Assembly (NCBI GenBank): GCA_947259295.1
Contig: CAMYMG010000035.1
Coordinates: forward strand, 1 to 53,506
Direction of reading: 5' to 3'
DNA length: 53,506 nucleotides
Origin: an uncultured Rhizobiaceae bacterium
GTDB taxonomy: Bacteria; Pseudomonadota; Alphaproteobacteria; Rhizobiales; Rhizobiaceae
Shown here: in pieces, positions 31,527-41,821 of the stretch
Numbering within the stretch: position 1 is the first letter of the stretch
Layout of the letters: every line of letters begins with the position of its first letter
Notes under the pieces: generated by a model
Database searches by the model: none
What the model was told of the DNA's origin: nothing
What the model saw: only the letters and a program-made list of their open reading frames with translations
Program-made: the position numbers and the translations under genes

Positions 31527-32984
31527 ATGGATCAGTCCGAAAATCTCCAGCTTCCCTACATCATGCCGTCGCAGGCACAGAAGCATGTGACCCACAACGA
31601 AGCCATCAGGGCGCTCGACGCACTCGTCCAACTGGCTGTCATCGACCGCGACCTCAGCGCGCCGCCGGGCTCGCCGGCCGACGGTGCCCGATATCTCGTC
31701 GCGTCGGGCGGCAGCAGCGCCTGGTCCGGCAAGGATGGCCAGGTCGCTGCCTGGCAGGACGGCGCCTGGGCCTTCCTCCAGCCGCGCACCGGCTGGCTCG
31801 CCTGGCTGGTCGACGAGGCGCGCCTGCTGCGCTTTGACGGCGCCGCCTGGGGCGATGCGGCCGTCAGCAGCGTCAATCCGGCGCCGCTCATCGGCGTCAA
31901 CGCGACGGCCGATGCGACCAACCGGCTTGCCGTCAAGAGCCCGGCCTCGCTGTTCGACCATGCCGGCGACAGCCATCGCATGAAGATCAACAAGGCCGCC
32001 GCGGGCGACACGGCCGCGATGCTGTTCCAGACAGGCTACTCGGGACGCGCCGAGTTCGGGCTCACGGGCGACGACAACTGGCACGTCAAGGTGTCGCCGG
32101 ACGGCTCGATTTGGACCGAGGCGCTGCGCGTCGACGCCTCGACCGGCCGCATCACCCTGCCGCCGGCGCTGGCGCTTGGCGACGACAACCAGCTGGTCGC
32201 CCGCATGCACATCCGCGAAAGGCTCGCCGCCAACCGCACCTACTATGTCCGCAGCGACGGATCGGACAGCAACAACGGTCTCGCCAACACGTCCGGCGGC
32301 GCGTTCCTGACCGCGCAGAAGGCGCTGGACGCCGTCTCGGCCCTCGACTGCTCGATATATGACGCAACGATCCAGCTCGGTGCCGGCACGCGCACCGCCG
32401 CGATGACATGGCGCGGACATGTCGGCAGCGGCACCGTTACGCTGCTCGGCGACACAACCACGCCGGCCAACGTGCTGTTCAGCACGACGAGCGCGACCTG
32501 CCTGACGCTGGCACCGTTCTCGCGCCTGACGATCTCGGGCATGAAGCTGCAGACGACTACGGGCGGCGACTGCGTCCGGCTGTCCCCGTTCAGCCAGCTC
32601 AGGATCGGCGCCGGCATCAATTTCGGCCCCTGCGCCGGCGCGCACATCGCCTGCTACCATGGCAATGTCGCCAACACCGACAACGCCTACACGATTTCGG
32701 GTGGGGCGATGCGGCATCTCAGCCTGATCGGCGCCTGTTTTGTCGAATATGCCAGCTTCACGCTGACGCTGAGCGGCACGCCAGCCTGGAGCAACGCCTT
32801 CATCTACGCGACCTCGGGCGCCCAGGTGACCATGCAAAGCGTCACGATGTCCGGAGCGGCAACCGGCAAGCGCTACGAACTGACGTTCAATGCGGGGCTG
32901 AACAGCTTCGGTGCCGGCAGCGCATCGACCTATTTCCCGGGCAATGCGAACGGCACAACGGCGTCTGGCGCACAGCAGGGGTAA
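31527..32984 (+). CDS. DUF2793 protein with beta-helix tail-fibre-like C-terminus
   Basis: 485 aa. Residues about 1-110 match DUF2793 (QLPYIMPSQAQKHVTHNEA, then repeated WSGKDGQVAAWQDGAWAF-type strands), a domain typical of phage and gene-transfer-agent tail proteins in alphaproteobacteria. From about 235 (YYVRSDGSDSNNG) the pattern is a parallel beta-helix with many short Ser/Thr/Gly strands, as in tail spikes. The end is Gly/Ser/Ala-rich. No signal peptide is present. No other phage gene is next to it, so it is an orphan or moron. The host role is unknown. Confidence 0.75.
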   Translation: MDQSENLQLPYIMPSQAQKHVTHNEAIRALDALVQLAVIDRDLSAPPGSPADGARYLVASGGSSAWSGKDGQVAAWQDGAWAFLQPRTGWLAWLVDEARLLRFDGAAWGDAAVSSVNPAPLIGVNATADATNRLAVKSPASLFDHAGDSHRMKINKAAAGDTAAMLFQTGYSGRAEFGLTGDDNWHVKVSPDGSIWTEALRVDASTGRITLPPALALGDDNQLVARMHIRERLAANRTYYVRSDGSDSNNGLANTSGGAFLTAQKALDAVSALDCSIYDATIQLGAGTRTAAMTWRGHVGSGTVTLLGDTTTPANVLFSTTSATCLTLAPFSRLTISGMKLQTTTGGDCVRLSPFSQLRIGAGINFGPCAGAHIACYHGNVANTDNAYTISGGAMRHLSLIGACFVEYASFTLTLSGTPAWSNAFIYATSGAQVTMQSVTMSGAATGKRYELTFNAGLNSFGAGSASTYFPGNANGTTASGAQQG

Positions 32985-33033
32985 CGGCGCCCCCTAAAGT
33001 GGGACCGGCTAGTGGCGCCGGCCCGAAAAAACA

Positions 33034-33056
33034 CCAGCCGGCGCGAGGCCGGCTGG
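33034..33056 (-). terminator. Intrinsic terminator of bioY
   Basis: ccagccggc (33034-33042), loop gcgag, gccggctgg (33048-33056): a perfect 9-bp stem. On the minus strand it is followed by TG and then TTTTTT. It lies 21 bases after the bioY stop, as expected for a Rho-independent terminator of that gene. Confidence 0.85.
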
Positions 33057-33076
33057 GTAACTACAGTCTCAGCCGG

Positions 33077-33670
33077 TCAGCGCTTGCCCGGCAACAGCGA
33101 CCAGACCGCCGGCACCAGCGCCGAAGCCAGCGCCACCTTGATCAGGTCGGCCGCGATGAACGGAACGACGCCGAACTGCCAGGCCTTGTCGGCGCCGATC
33201 AGCGTCGCCAGCCAGGCAAAGCCCATTGCCATCATGACCGCTTCGGCGACGAGCATGACGCCGAACAGCTTGAAGGGGTTGCGGTCGAAGCCGCGGTCGG
33301 CGGCCCAGCCGATGATCGCGGCCATGACGACGAAGCCGGCGAGATAGCCGCCAGTCGAGCCGATCATGTAGGCAAGCCCGATGCCCTTTTCAGGCGTGCT
33401 CTGGAAGACCGGGAAGCCCATCGCGCCCTCGGCCATGTAGAGCAGGAGCGTGGCGACGCCGAGGCGCATGCCGAAGCTGACGGCGATCAGCATGATGACC
33501 AGCGTCTGGAGCGACAGGTCGACCGGGCCGAGCACGACCTTGGTCTTGGCCGAAAGCGTCAGCGCCAGCGTGCCGAGCACTGCCATGCCGAACTGCATGG
33601 CCAGCCGTGCCGCGCCCTTTTCGGGCAGTGCCAGCGATACAAGGGGTCGTGCTGCAGTTGCGATCGCCAT
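33077..33670 (-). CDS. bioY: Biotin transporter S-component BioY
   Basis: 197 aa, six hydrophobic helices. It carries the family segments GPVDLSLQTLVIMLIAVSFG (near 48-67), GFPVFQSTP (near 85), and GSTGGYLAGFVVMA (near 104-117), the biotin-binding core of BioY. It is an inner-membrane ECF-type importer; BioM and BioN are not in this window, though BioY alone can transport in some bacteria. It is a single-gene unit with its own terminator. I looked upstream for a BioR box (TTATnnATAA type) and did not see one. Confidence 0.9.
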   Translation of the reverse strand: MAIATAARPLVSLALPEKGAARLAMQFGMAVLGTLALTLSAKTKVVLGPVDLSLQTLVIMLIAVSFGMRLGVATLLLYMAEGAMGFPVFQSTPEKGIGLAYMIGSTGGYLAGFVVMAAIIGWAADRGFDRNPFKLFGVMLVAEAVMMAMGFAWLATLIGADKAWQFGVVPFIAADLIKVALASALVPAVWSLLPGKR

Positions 33671-33784
33671 CGTCGTTCTCCGTTCGCTTGCCGCCGTCCG
33701 GCGGTTTGTCCGATTGTGTTTTCGGTATATGTGCTTCGCTGCGACGCGGCAAACGGTTTTGGACAGTTCTCACAGCGGGCCCCG

Positions 33785-34690
33785 ATGACACTCGAATTCG
33801 ATGCAAGCTTCACGCCCGAGCACGAGCACGGCGTCGAGGTCGCGCCCGGCGTGCTGCGCGTCACCGCCGACAATCCGGGGCCTTTCACCTTTCACGGCAC
33901 CAATTCCTATCTGGTCGGCCGCGACAGCCTTGCGGTCATCGATCCCGGACCGGAGAGCGACGTCCACTACGAAGCGCTGCTGGCGGCGATTGCCGGCCGC
34001 CCGGTCAGCCATATCTTCGTCAGCCACACCCATCGCGACCACTCGCCCCTCGCCGCACGGCTCGCCCGGGAAACCGGCGCCATCGTCGCCGCCGAAGGTC
34101 CGCACCGCCCGGCCCGTCCGCTCCGGATCGGCGAGATCAACCCGCTCGACGCCAGCGCCGACATGGATTTCGTGCCCGACCTTGTGCTGCAGGACGATGC
34201 GCTGGTGTCGGGCGACGGCTGGGCGCTGCGTACCGTGCTGACGCCCGGCCACTGCGCCAACCACGCCGCCTTCGCGCTGGAGGGCACCGGCATCCTGTTT
34301 TCCGCCGACCACGTGATGGCGTGGTCGACATCCATCGTCGCGCCGCCCGACGGCAGCATGTCCGACTACATGGCCTCGCTCGACCGGCTTCTGGCACGCG
34401 ACGACCGCATGCTGCTGCCTGGCCATGGCGGATCGGTGGGCAGCCCGCAGACATTCATGCGCGGGCTGAAAGCGCACCGCAAGATGCGCGAACGCGCCAT
34501 CCTCGAGCGACTGCGGCAGGGCGACCGGTCGATCGCCGACATCGTCAGGAACATCTACACCGATACCGACCCGCGGCTGCATGGTGCCGCAGCACTCTCG
34601 GTGCTGGCGCATCTCGAGGACCTCGTCGCCCGGGGTGCCGCCGAAACCGACGGCGAGCCGTCAATCGGGGGGATCTTCCGAACGGTCTAG
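33785..34690 (+). CDS. MBL-fold metallo-hydrolase (LACTB2-like)
   Basis: 301 aa from the ATG at 33785. The metallo-beta-lactamase metal site is complete: HTHRDH (near 80-85), PGHCANH (near 153), SADHVM (near 177) and PGHGG (near 212). NPGPFTFHGTNSYLVG near the N-terminus and a C-terminal winged-helix-like tail (IADIVRNIY, near 255) match the LACTB2/RNase-like subgroup, known as hydrolases or nucleases. The substrate is unknown. The last 30 bases overlap the convergent DUF1499 gene. Confidence 0.85.
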   Translation: MTLEFDASFTPEHEHGVEVAPGVLRVTADNPGPFTFHGTNSYLVGRDSLAVIDPGPESDVHYEALLAAIAGRPVSHIFVSHTHRDHSPLAARLARETGAIVAAEGPHRPARPLRIGEINPLDASADMDFVPDLVLQDDALVSGDGWALRTVLTPGHCANHAAFALEGTGILFSADHVMAWSTSIVAPPDGSMSDYMASLDRLLARDDRMLLPGHGGSVGSPQTFMRGLKAHRKMRERAILERLRQGDRSIADIVRNIYTDTDPRLHGAAALSVLAHLEDLVARGAAETDGEPSIGGIFRTV

Positions 34691-35551
34691 CGGCACGGCG
34701 GGCTCATCCGGCACCACCGGCTCGGGCTCCGGCGGGGCGACCGGTGCGGGCGCCGGCGGCTCCTCGACAGGCACCACCACCGTCAGATAGGCGATCTCGA
34801 CGTCGAGATCGGACAGGAAGGCCTCGATGCGCCGCGCATTGTCGCCGAAGTCATGGCCGCCGTAGCGCGAGGCAGAACGCATGTCGACATAGGTCGAACT
34901 GCCCTCGTCGATCAGCCTGACAGCGACATCGTTCGGAAAGCCCAGCACCGGCGTCTTGGCCAGCGCCTCGATGGTTATCTCGGTCGCGTCGCTCGCAGCT
35001 GCGGGACGGTCCACAACCGCCCAGCCACGATCCTCGAGCACCCCTTCGACCGACTCGGCGACCTGGCCGATCGGCGCGCCGTAGCGCCGTCCGGTGGCGG
35101 CCGGATAGGAATCATGCTGCAGCTTGCGCCGCTCCGGTGTGTAGGGCTCGATGGCGTTCATGCCCGGCATGCGCGCGGCGGTTGCGGCCGCCATCACCGG
35201 CGGATCGTCGGTATCGGTGGAAATGTCGTTCAGCGCCGGCAGTGTCAGGGCCAGGTAGAGAAACACCGCGAAGGGCGCCAGCATGGCGCCGGCAACCAGT
35301 ACGCAGGCGACGACGTTGCCGATGCCCTCTCCGCCATACGTCCACAATTGCACCAGTCCGCGCGTCGCAAAGGCGAGCGACAGCAGCGCCAGGCCCACGA
35401 CCACCAGGAGTACCGGCACGAAATCGGGCGTGGCAAGCATCCCGTAGCGGTGCGACAGGCCGGCGACCAGGAAGACGATGACGGAAAACACGGCAATCCG
35501 GCGCCCAAGCGCCGCCGCACGCGAAACCGGCGCTTCGGTATAGTCAGCCAT
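34661..35551 (-). CDS. DUF1499 membrane-anchored protein
   Basis: 296 aa from the ATG at 35551 (MADYTEAPVSRAA); the frame extends to 35629 with a basic, non-hydrophobic extra N-terminus. Three hydrophobic helices (about residues 20-37, 44-62, 80-100) are followed by a DUF1499 domain (about 135-265: YPAATGRRYGAPIGQVAESV, then VDMRSASRYGGHDFGDNARRIEAFL). The C-terminal 30 residues are a Pro/Glu/Ala-rich tail. The function of the family is not established. It ends inside the convergent MBL gene. Confidence 0.8.
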   Translation of the reverse strand: MADYTEAPVSRAAALGRRIAVFSVIVFLVAGLSHRYGMLATPDFVPVLLVVVGLALLSLAFATRGLVQLWTYGGEGIGNVVACVLVAGAMLAPFAVFLYLALTLPALNDISTDTDDPPVMAAATAARMPGMNAIEPYTPERRKLQHDSYPAATGRRYGAPIGQVAESVEGVLEDRGWAVVDRPAAASDATEITIEALAKTPVLGFPNDVAVRLIDEGSSTYVDMRSASRYGGHDFGDNARRIEAFLSDLDVEIAYLTVVVPVEEPPAPAPVAPPEPEPVVPDEPAVPLDRSEDPPD

Positions 35552-35668
35552 GCTCCAGTCGCCGCCCCGCTGTCTTAGTGCCGCGCGCTTCTTACCGGCT
35601 TTCGGGCGGCGGTTGAAGCCGAAATGCATGACGCCGGCTGCTCATTGCCCGGACGTGCCGCATGCTGC

Positions 35669-37297
<1,629 letters not shown>

Positions 37298-37468
37298 AAA
37301 TCATTCCTCCCTGGATTATGTTTTACGCAATAGTGATGCGATCGGTGAATTTGTCCAGTTGTCTGTGACCTTCCTCATCGGCAGCCGCCGACGCCACAAT
37401 CCGGCCATCGTCGCTGTCGATGGTCTCTGGCAGCGGGGGGTTGATGAGATCGGCCAGAGGGTGACGTC

Positions 37469-37849
37469 ATGGACGTGCATACAGCCAAGCAGAACGCTCC
37501 CGAATCCGCGCCAGAAGGCGTGATTCTTCTCCCGCCACCGCAGACCGAGTTGCGCGAAGCGCCCAAGCGCGTCGTTTCGGAAGGCGAATTCGAGACGGTC
37601 GTTCGCGGCGCGCTCGACGCGGTCGGCGGCACGCTGCTGTTCAAGATGACGATCGATGCCGAAGGCGCTGCCCACCACGCCGCCGCGGCTGCCGTCGGCA
37701 CGGGCGAGACGCGCCAGTTCCTGCTCCTCACCCTGCCGGTGAACGGCGGCCGTCTGAAGGTCGAGACGACGGCGCGAAGTGCCAGTCCCCTCGCCGGCAT
37801 CGCCGCGTCTTATGCCGGCCTGCTCGACGTCTTCAAGGCCGCCGCCTGA
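37469..37849 (+). CDS. Conserved-looking hypothetical protein
   Basis: 126 aa. I do not recognise a family. The N-terminus is Pro/Glu-rich (about 1-35). The remainder alternates strands and helices (FETVVRGALDAVGGTLLFKMTIDAE, split here only for description; RQFLLLTLPVNGGRLKVET) and ends in a helix. There is no signal peptide and no membrane helix. Codon use looks like that of real neighbours, and the opposite-strand frame is less protein-like. It is divergent from the acyl-CoA ligase across 171 bases and 120 bases ahead of the beta-propeller gene. Confidence 0.6.
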   Translation: MDVHTAKQNAPESAPEGVILLPPPQTELREAPKRVVSEGEFETVVRGALDAVGGTLLFKMTIDAEGAAHHAAAAAVGTGETRQFLLLTLPVNGGRLKVETTARSASPLAGIAASYAGLLDVFKAAA

Positions 37850-37969
37850 AGGGCTCCGATATTTCAATCGTGTAGCGGACTTCCGGCAGGGTGACCTTGC
37901 CGGCCCCGGAGGCGATGATAGCATCGCCCCATGCCATCCGCGCCGGACCGGCAATGACCCGGAGTCTGA

Positions 37970-38875
37970 GTGCCGACGATCGAACACTGGCCCATCAAGG
38001 CGCGCGGCCGGGCACTTGCCCCAGGCCAGCGCTCGGAGATCTGCATCTTCGACCTCGACCGCGGCGCCGCCTCTGTCCTGCTCGCGGTCGACGGCCTGAT
38101 CGAGGCGCCGAACTGGACGCGCGACGGCCAAGGCCTGCTGGTCAATGCCGGCGGCGAACTATGGCTTGTCCGCATCGACGGCAGCGCCGCACTGACGAGG
38201 CTGGAATCGGGCGGCATCGACGATTTCAACAACGACCACGTTCTGTCGCCCGACAGCACGACGGTCTATGCGAGCAGCGACGACGGCCATATCTATGCGC
38301 TGCCGATTGCCGGCGGGGAGCCGCGCCGCGTTTCGGCCCCGCAGGAGCACCCGCACCATTGCTATCTGCACGGCATCTCGCCCGACGGCGCAACGCTCGC
38401 CTATGTCGCGGTCGAGCAGCGCGATGGCGCCAAGCGCATCAACATCTTCACCCTGCCGGCCGCAGGCGGCGAGTATCGGCGCCGGACCGACCTCGACCTG
38501 ACGCATGACGGACCGGAATTTTCGCCCGACGGCGCCTGGATCTATTTCAATTCGGAGCGCGCCTCGCCCGGCCATGCGCAGTGCTTTCGCATGCGCCCCG
38601 ACGGCTCCGGCATCGAGCAGCTGACGCATGACGAAAGGGTCAACTGGTTTCCGCACCCCTCGCCCAATGGCGCTTCCGTCGTCTATCTGAGCTACCCTTC
38701 AGGAACCCAGGGCCATCCGGCCGACCGGGATGTCATCCTGCGCCTGATGAACCCGGACGGCTCCAGCCAGCGCGACCTCGTCGCGCTGCACGGCGGACAG
38801 GGCACGATCAACGTCAACTCCTGGGCACCCGACAGCAGCCGCTTCGCCTATGTCGCCTACCCGACCGCCGGCTAG
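37970..38875 (+). CDS. TolB/PD40-type beta-propeller protein, cytoplasmic
   Basis: 301 aa from a GTG at 37970 (ggag just upstream); no better start is seen. At least five PD40-like repeats are visible, each with the SPDG/SPDS/SPNG turn: about residues 88-104 (HVLSPDSTTVYASSDDG), 140, 183 (PEFSPDGAWIYFNSER), 227 and 282. This resembles the propeller half of TolB, but there is no signal peptide, no N-terminal TolB domain and no Tol-Pal gene nearby. It therefore likely works in the cytoplasm; the partner is unknown. The following 92 bases to the convergent TetR gene hold nothing I recognise. Confidence 0.8.
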   Translation: MPTIEHWPIKARGRALAPGQRSEICIFDLDRGAASVLLAVDGLIEAPNWTRDGQGLLVNAGGELWLVRIDGSAALTRLESGGIDDFNNDHVLSPDSTTVYASSDDGHIYALPIAGGEPRRVSAPQEHPHHCYLHGISPDGATLAYVAVEQRDGAKRINIFTLPAAGGEYRRRTDLDLTHDGPEFSPDGAWIYFNSERASPGHAQCFRMRPDGSGIEQLTHDERVNWFPHPSPNGASVVYLSYPSGTQGHPADRDVILRLMNPDGSSQRDLVALHGGQGTINVNSWAPDSSRFAYVAYPTAG

Positions 38876-38967
38876 CCATCGCCGCCGACGAGACGCTGCG
38901 GCCCGAACAGGCGCGACCTTGCGGTCTGTCCTGAAACGGCGCCCGTACAGGTGCGCGAGATCCTGTC

Positions 38968-39474
38968 CTACGGTTTGACGGGGGCCAGGAGAGCAAGCAG
39001 GATTTCCAGGCTCGCCTTCACGCTGGAAAGGCCTTTTTCCGGGTGCAACTGGCCGTTTCCCTCCATGGCCAGAAGTCCGTGCGCGGTGGCAAAGATGAGA
39101 CTGGCCAGTGTTTCGCTGGGAGCACCGGGCAGATTGCCGGCCTGCTGGCACTCTTGCGCGATCGAACGGAAATGGCCGAAGGTTTCGAGAGCCACGGTCT
39201 TGAGCTCGCCGCCGGCCGCTGCCGTTTCGGGATTGTTGAACAGAAGCCTGTATCGCGCCGGGCGCTGATGGCTGTAGTCGACGAAGAGGCGAAGCGCGGC
39301 CATCAGCTTGTCGATCGGCGGGCGAGGCGATTGCCGGATTGCCGCCATCTCTCTCGACAGATCTGTAAACGACACCGTCGCAACCGCCGCCAGCAAGGCA
39401 CTGCGGTTGGCGAAGTGCTTGTAGGGCGCGTTGTGTGACAAGCCGGCAGCGTGGCCGACGGCGCGCAGCGTCAC
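38968..39474 (-). CDS. TetR-family regulator; canonical start missing for helix 1
   Basis: 168 aa from the only canonical start, a GTG at 39474. The recognition region VTLRAVGHAAGLSHNAPYKHF is followed by a WHG-type ligand domain. Protein-like TetR sequence continues upstream in frame (TDKRLIEAAAQLLDAGGEEA, 39475-39534), which is helix 1 of the DNA-binding domain. No ATG, GTG or TTG precedes it back to an in-frame stop near 39620. An ATC at 39540-39538 stands where an ATG would fit. Either a rare start codon is used or the start was lost. It follows and would overlap the SDR gene, and likely represses the pair through the two palindromes at 40514-40563. Confidence 0.8.
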   Translation of the reverse strand: MTLRAVGHAAGLSHNAPYKHFANRSALLAAVATVSFTDLSREMAAIRQSPRPPIDKLMAALRLFVDYSHQRPARYRLLFNNPETAAAGGELKTVALETFGHFRSIAQECQQAGNLPGAPSETLASLIFATAHGLLAMEGNGQLHPEKGLSSVKASLEILLALLAPVKP

Positions 39475-39518
39475 TGCCTCCTCCCCACCAGCGTCCAGCA
39501 GTTGGGCGGCGGCCTCGA

Positions 39519-40502
39519 TCAGCCTCTTGTCAGTTGTGATGCCGATAAGCGCGTTTCCTCCGGCTGCAGTCTGGCCAGGGCTTCCATCTGGGCCCAGAGC
39601 CTCGTGGCCTTGTCTTCGTCATACGACAGAGTGGAGGATCGTGTCTCGATGAGTCTGCCGTCGTTCGACTGAAGATATTTGCCAGAACTGCCCCCAAAGG
39701 CAGGATCGGCGGCAAGGCGTGCCAGCGAGGCGCCGGAAAAGCCGACCGACCCCATGGTTACGCCCAGACGACGCGACAGCCATGTCATGAATCCGGTCTT
39801 AGCCAGCCACTGAACAGGCCCTGGCATGGCCCGGAGAAATCCGGTCTCGGGCGTGCTCCCCGGGTCGAAGGCAATGACCGCCACGGAGCTGCCGGATCTG
39901 CGAAGGCGGCGGTGCAGCTCATATGCATTGAGGATGTTGCAAAGCTTGGACGTCGAATAGCGCTTTCCCGCCGATATCGGCTTCGAGCCATTCTTTCCAG
40001 TGTTTGCGAGCAGCAGGGCATCGGGCTCCACGACGGCGCCGACCATCTTGCCGTCGATCGTATCGGGGTTGTGAGTGCCGCTGGCAGTGAAAATGATGCG
40101 CCCCGCAGGGGCCATGTGCGCTTCGAGCAGGCAGGCAAGCAGGAAATGGCCGAGGCAGTTGCCGGCGAATGTCACCTCATATCCGTCCTCCGAATATTTT
40201 AAGGGGCCATCGAAACGTCCGCCGGCATTGCAAAGCAGTGCGTCCAACGAAACCACCTCACCGGTGTCCAGCATGGAGGTGCATTGCGCGGCCGCTGCCC
40301 GCACCGATGCCAGCGACGATGTGTCGAGCGCAAGCGTGATGACTTTGACGCCTGCTTCCCGCCGCAGGTTTTCTGCGGCCTGCTCCATCTTTTCAGGGCT
40401 GCGGCCTGCCAGAACGAGATCCCATTTGTAGTGAGAGGCGATGTGTCGGGCACAGGAATAACCGATGCCGCTGTGGCCCCCGGTGATCAAAGCAGTTGGC
40501 AT
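39519..40502 (-). CDS. Short-chain dehydrogenase/reductase (retinol-dehydrogenase-like)
   Basis: 327 aa, classical SDR. The NAD(P) motif TGGHSGIGYS is at 7-16, LLCNAGG near 90-96, and the catalytic pair YSTSK near 192-196. GRS after the second strand suggests NADP(H) use. The extended C-terminus and ASGTHNPD region are like protochlorophyllide-reductase/retinol-dehydrogenase-type SDRs. The substrate is unknown. It has two matching palindromic operators directly upstream and the TetR gene directly downstream, the common layout of a self-regulated detoxification pair. Confidence 0.88.
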   Translation of the reverse strand: MPTALITGGHSGIGYSCARHIASHYKWDLVLAGRSPEKMEQAAENLRREAGVKVITLALDTSSLASVRAAAAQCTSMLDTGEVVSLDALLCNAGGRFDGPLKYSEDGYEVTFAGNCLGHFLLACLLEAHMAPAGRIIFTASGTHNPDTIDGKMVGAVVEPDALLLANTGKNGSKPISAGKRYSTSKLCNILNAYELHRRLRRSGSSVAVIAFDPGSTPETGFLRAMPGPVQWLAKTGFMTWLSRRLGVTMGSVGFSGASLARLAADPAFGGSSGKYLQSNDGRLIETRSSTLSYDEDKATRLWAQMEALARLQPEETRLSASQLTRG

Positions 40503-40513
40503 ATCGAGAATCC

Positions 40514-40534
40514 CAGGTTGACATTGTCAACCTG
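40514..40534. promoter_or_regulatory. Operator 1 upstream of the SDR-tetR pair
   Basis: caggttgaca, T, tgtcaacctg: a perfect 10-1-10 palindrome 12 bases before the SDR ATG. It shares its 19-bp core with the palindrome at 40545-40563, centre to centre 30 bp, so two dimers could bind on one face of the DNA. This is typical in size and symmetry for a TetR-family operator. Confidence 0.85.
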
Positions 40535-40544
40535 TAGCCAATTG

Positions 40545-40563
40545 AGGTTGACACTGTCAACCT
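40545..40563. promoter_or_regulatory. Operator 2 upstream of the SDR-tetR pair, overlapping the -35
   Basis: aggttgaca, C, tgtcaacct: a perfect 9-1-9 palindrome with the same arms as operator 1. On the minus strand its TTGACA (40560-40555) is a consensus -35 box, and 17 bases later CTACAG may serve as -10, putting the start of transcription inside operator 1. Binding would block polymerase. Confidence 0.85.
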
Positions 40564-40753
40564 GGCGACTCCATCCAAAATGGCCGCAAAAATTCGATCT
40601 GTTCTATCGATCTGAACAAACCGCCGAGGATTGCCCGCCGCCTGAACGGACCTTACGAACAAGTCGCAGGTGGCTACGCAGTTGAATGAAACGCGCCGGT
40701 GTCATGGCAACACTCTAGAAGGCTGCCGGTCCTGTGGTGCTGATTGCGCGCGC

Positions 40754-41647
40754 TTAGGCCTGTTCGACCAGCTTCCTAATCAGCCAGGCGCCGGCCGGAC
40801 CTGGCGGCGTGTCGGTCCTGTACATGGCCTGAAGAGGATAAAATCCGCCGCGAGTTTCGGGAATATTGAGACGAACTAGCCGCCCTTCGGCGATGTCCTG
40901 GCGAACCATGGGCTCGGGCATATGCCCCCAGCCTACCCCCGCCAGTAGCAGCGCGTGCTTTGCCCCCAAGTCTGACAGCGGCCAGGTCTCCGAGGCGAAG
41001 ACGGCTATATCGAGGCCCTGTTGAAACGCCGCCCGAACCGTCAGGATCAATTGCCGGTGCTGTCTCGCCGCGCCAACAACCTCGCCGTCCGGACCAGCGA
41101 GGGGATGCGAAGGCGCCGCCACTGGAATCATCTCGACTTGGCCAACGGAAATGAGCTCCAGGCCAACGTCATCCGTATGCATCACCCCGCCGATCCCCAG
41201 CCGCGCAACGCCCCGCTGAACCAGCTGGGAGACTGCGCTTAAAGCCTCCAGACTCAGGCGCAACGTCACGGTGGGGAATTTCGCTTCAAATGCTTGCACC
41301 GCTTCGACGAGTCGTTCGGTTGGAAGCATGACGTCCACAACCAGGGTGAGATCTGCCTCTAGGCCCTGTCGGATACTGGCCACCCGGGCTTTGATGTCGT
41401 CCACGCCCGTGGTTACGGACCGCGCCTTGGCAAGGACTATCTCGCCGGCGTTCGTCAGCCTCGGCCTTCGCGCGTTTGTCCGGTCGAAGAGTTCAAGGCC
41501 GAGCTGCGCCTCCAGGGAGGCGACAGAATAGCTGATGGCAGAGGTGGCCCGATTGAGCCCGCGCCCCGCGGCCGCGAAGCTACCTTCGTCGACAACGGCG
41601 ATGAGCACCCGCAGTTGGTCCAGCGAAGGCGTTCCGACAACCGACAT
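40754..41647 (-). CDS. LysR-family regulator
   Basis: 297 aa from the ATG at 41647 (MSVVGTPSLDQL), the normal LysR start; the frame upstream belongs to the divergent gene's region. The N-terminal winged helix (SFAAAGRGLNRATSAISYSVASLE, as two parts, about 23-46) is followed by a periplasmic-binding-protein-like effector domain (about 92-290). It is divergent from the isochorismatase-like gene across 174 bases and probably controls it; the effector is unknown. The region between its end and the SDR operators (40564-40753) has no gene. Confidence 0.9.
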   Translation of the reverse strand: MSVVGTPSLDQLRVLIAVVDEGSFAAAGRGLNRATSAISYSVASLEAQLGLELFDRTNARRPRLTNAGEIVLAKARSVTTGVDDIKARVASIRQGLEADLTLVVDVMLPTERLVEAVQAFEAKFPTVTLRLSLEALSAVSQLVQRGVARLGIGGVMHTDDVGLELISVGQVEMIPVAAPSHPLAGPDGEVVGAARQHRQLILTVRAAFQQGLDIAVFASETWPLSDLGAKHALLLAGVGWGHMPEPMVRQDIAEGRLVRLNIPETRGGFYPLQAMYRTDTPPGPAGAWLIRKLVEQA

Positions 41648-41821
41648 GTTCAATCCGATAGAACAATTTGGCTGGTACTTTACGGCTATTTCGAACGATA
41701 GCCCAAGCGTAAATTCAGCAGCGTCGAGCCGATGCCGAGCCCGACGACCCGACTTCAGCGCCAACCTCGAGACCTTGCCGACCTGGTCGATGGTCTCCTT
41801 CGAAATGGAAAGACAATCGCC

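Noticed and set aside
31449..32837. 462-codon minus-strand frame opposite the DUF2793 gene
   Set aside because: The composition (Arg/Ala/Gly-rich, no motif) is that of a shadow; the plus strand shows a known domain.
31527..32984. Prophage
   Set aside because: Only a single tail-like gene is seen, with no capsid, terminase, lysis or integrase gene near it.
33671..33784. BioR operator upstream of bioY
   Set aside because: No TTATnnATAA-type site is visible in the gap.
37316..38131. 271-codon minus-strand frame
   Set aside because: It spans two plus-strand genes and an intergenic gap and has no recognisable protein feature.
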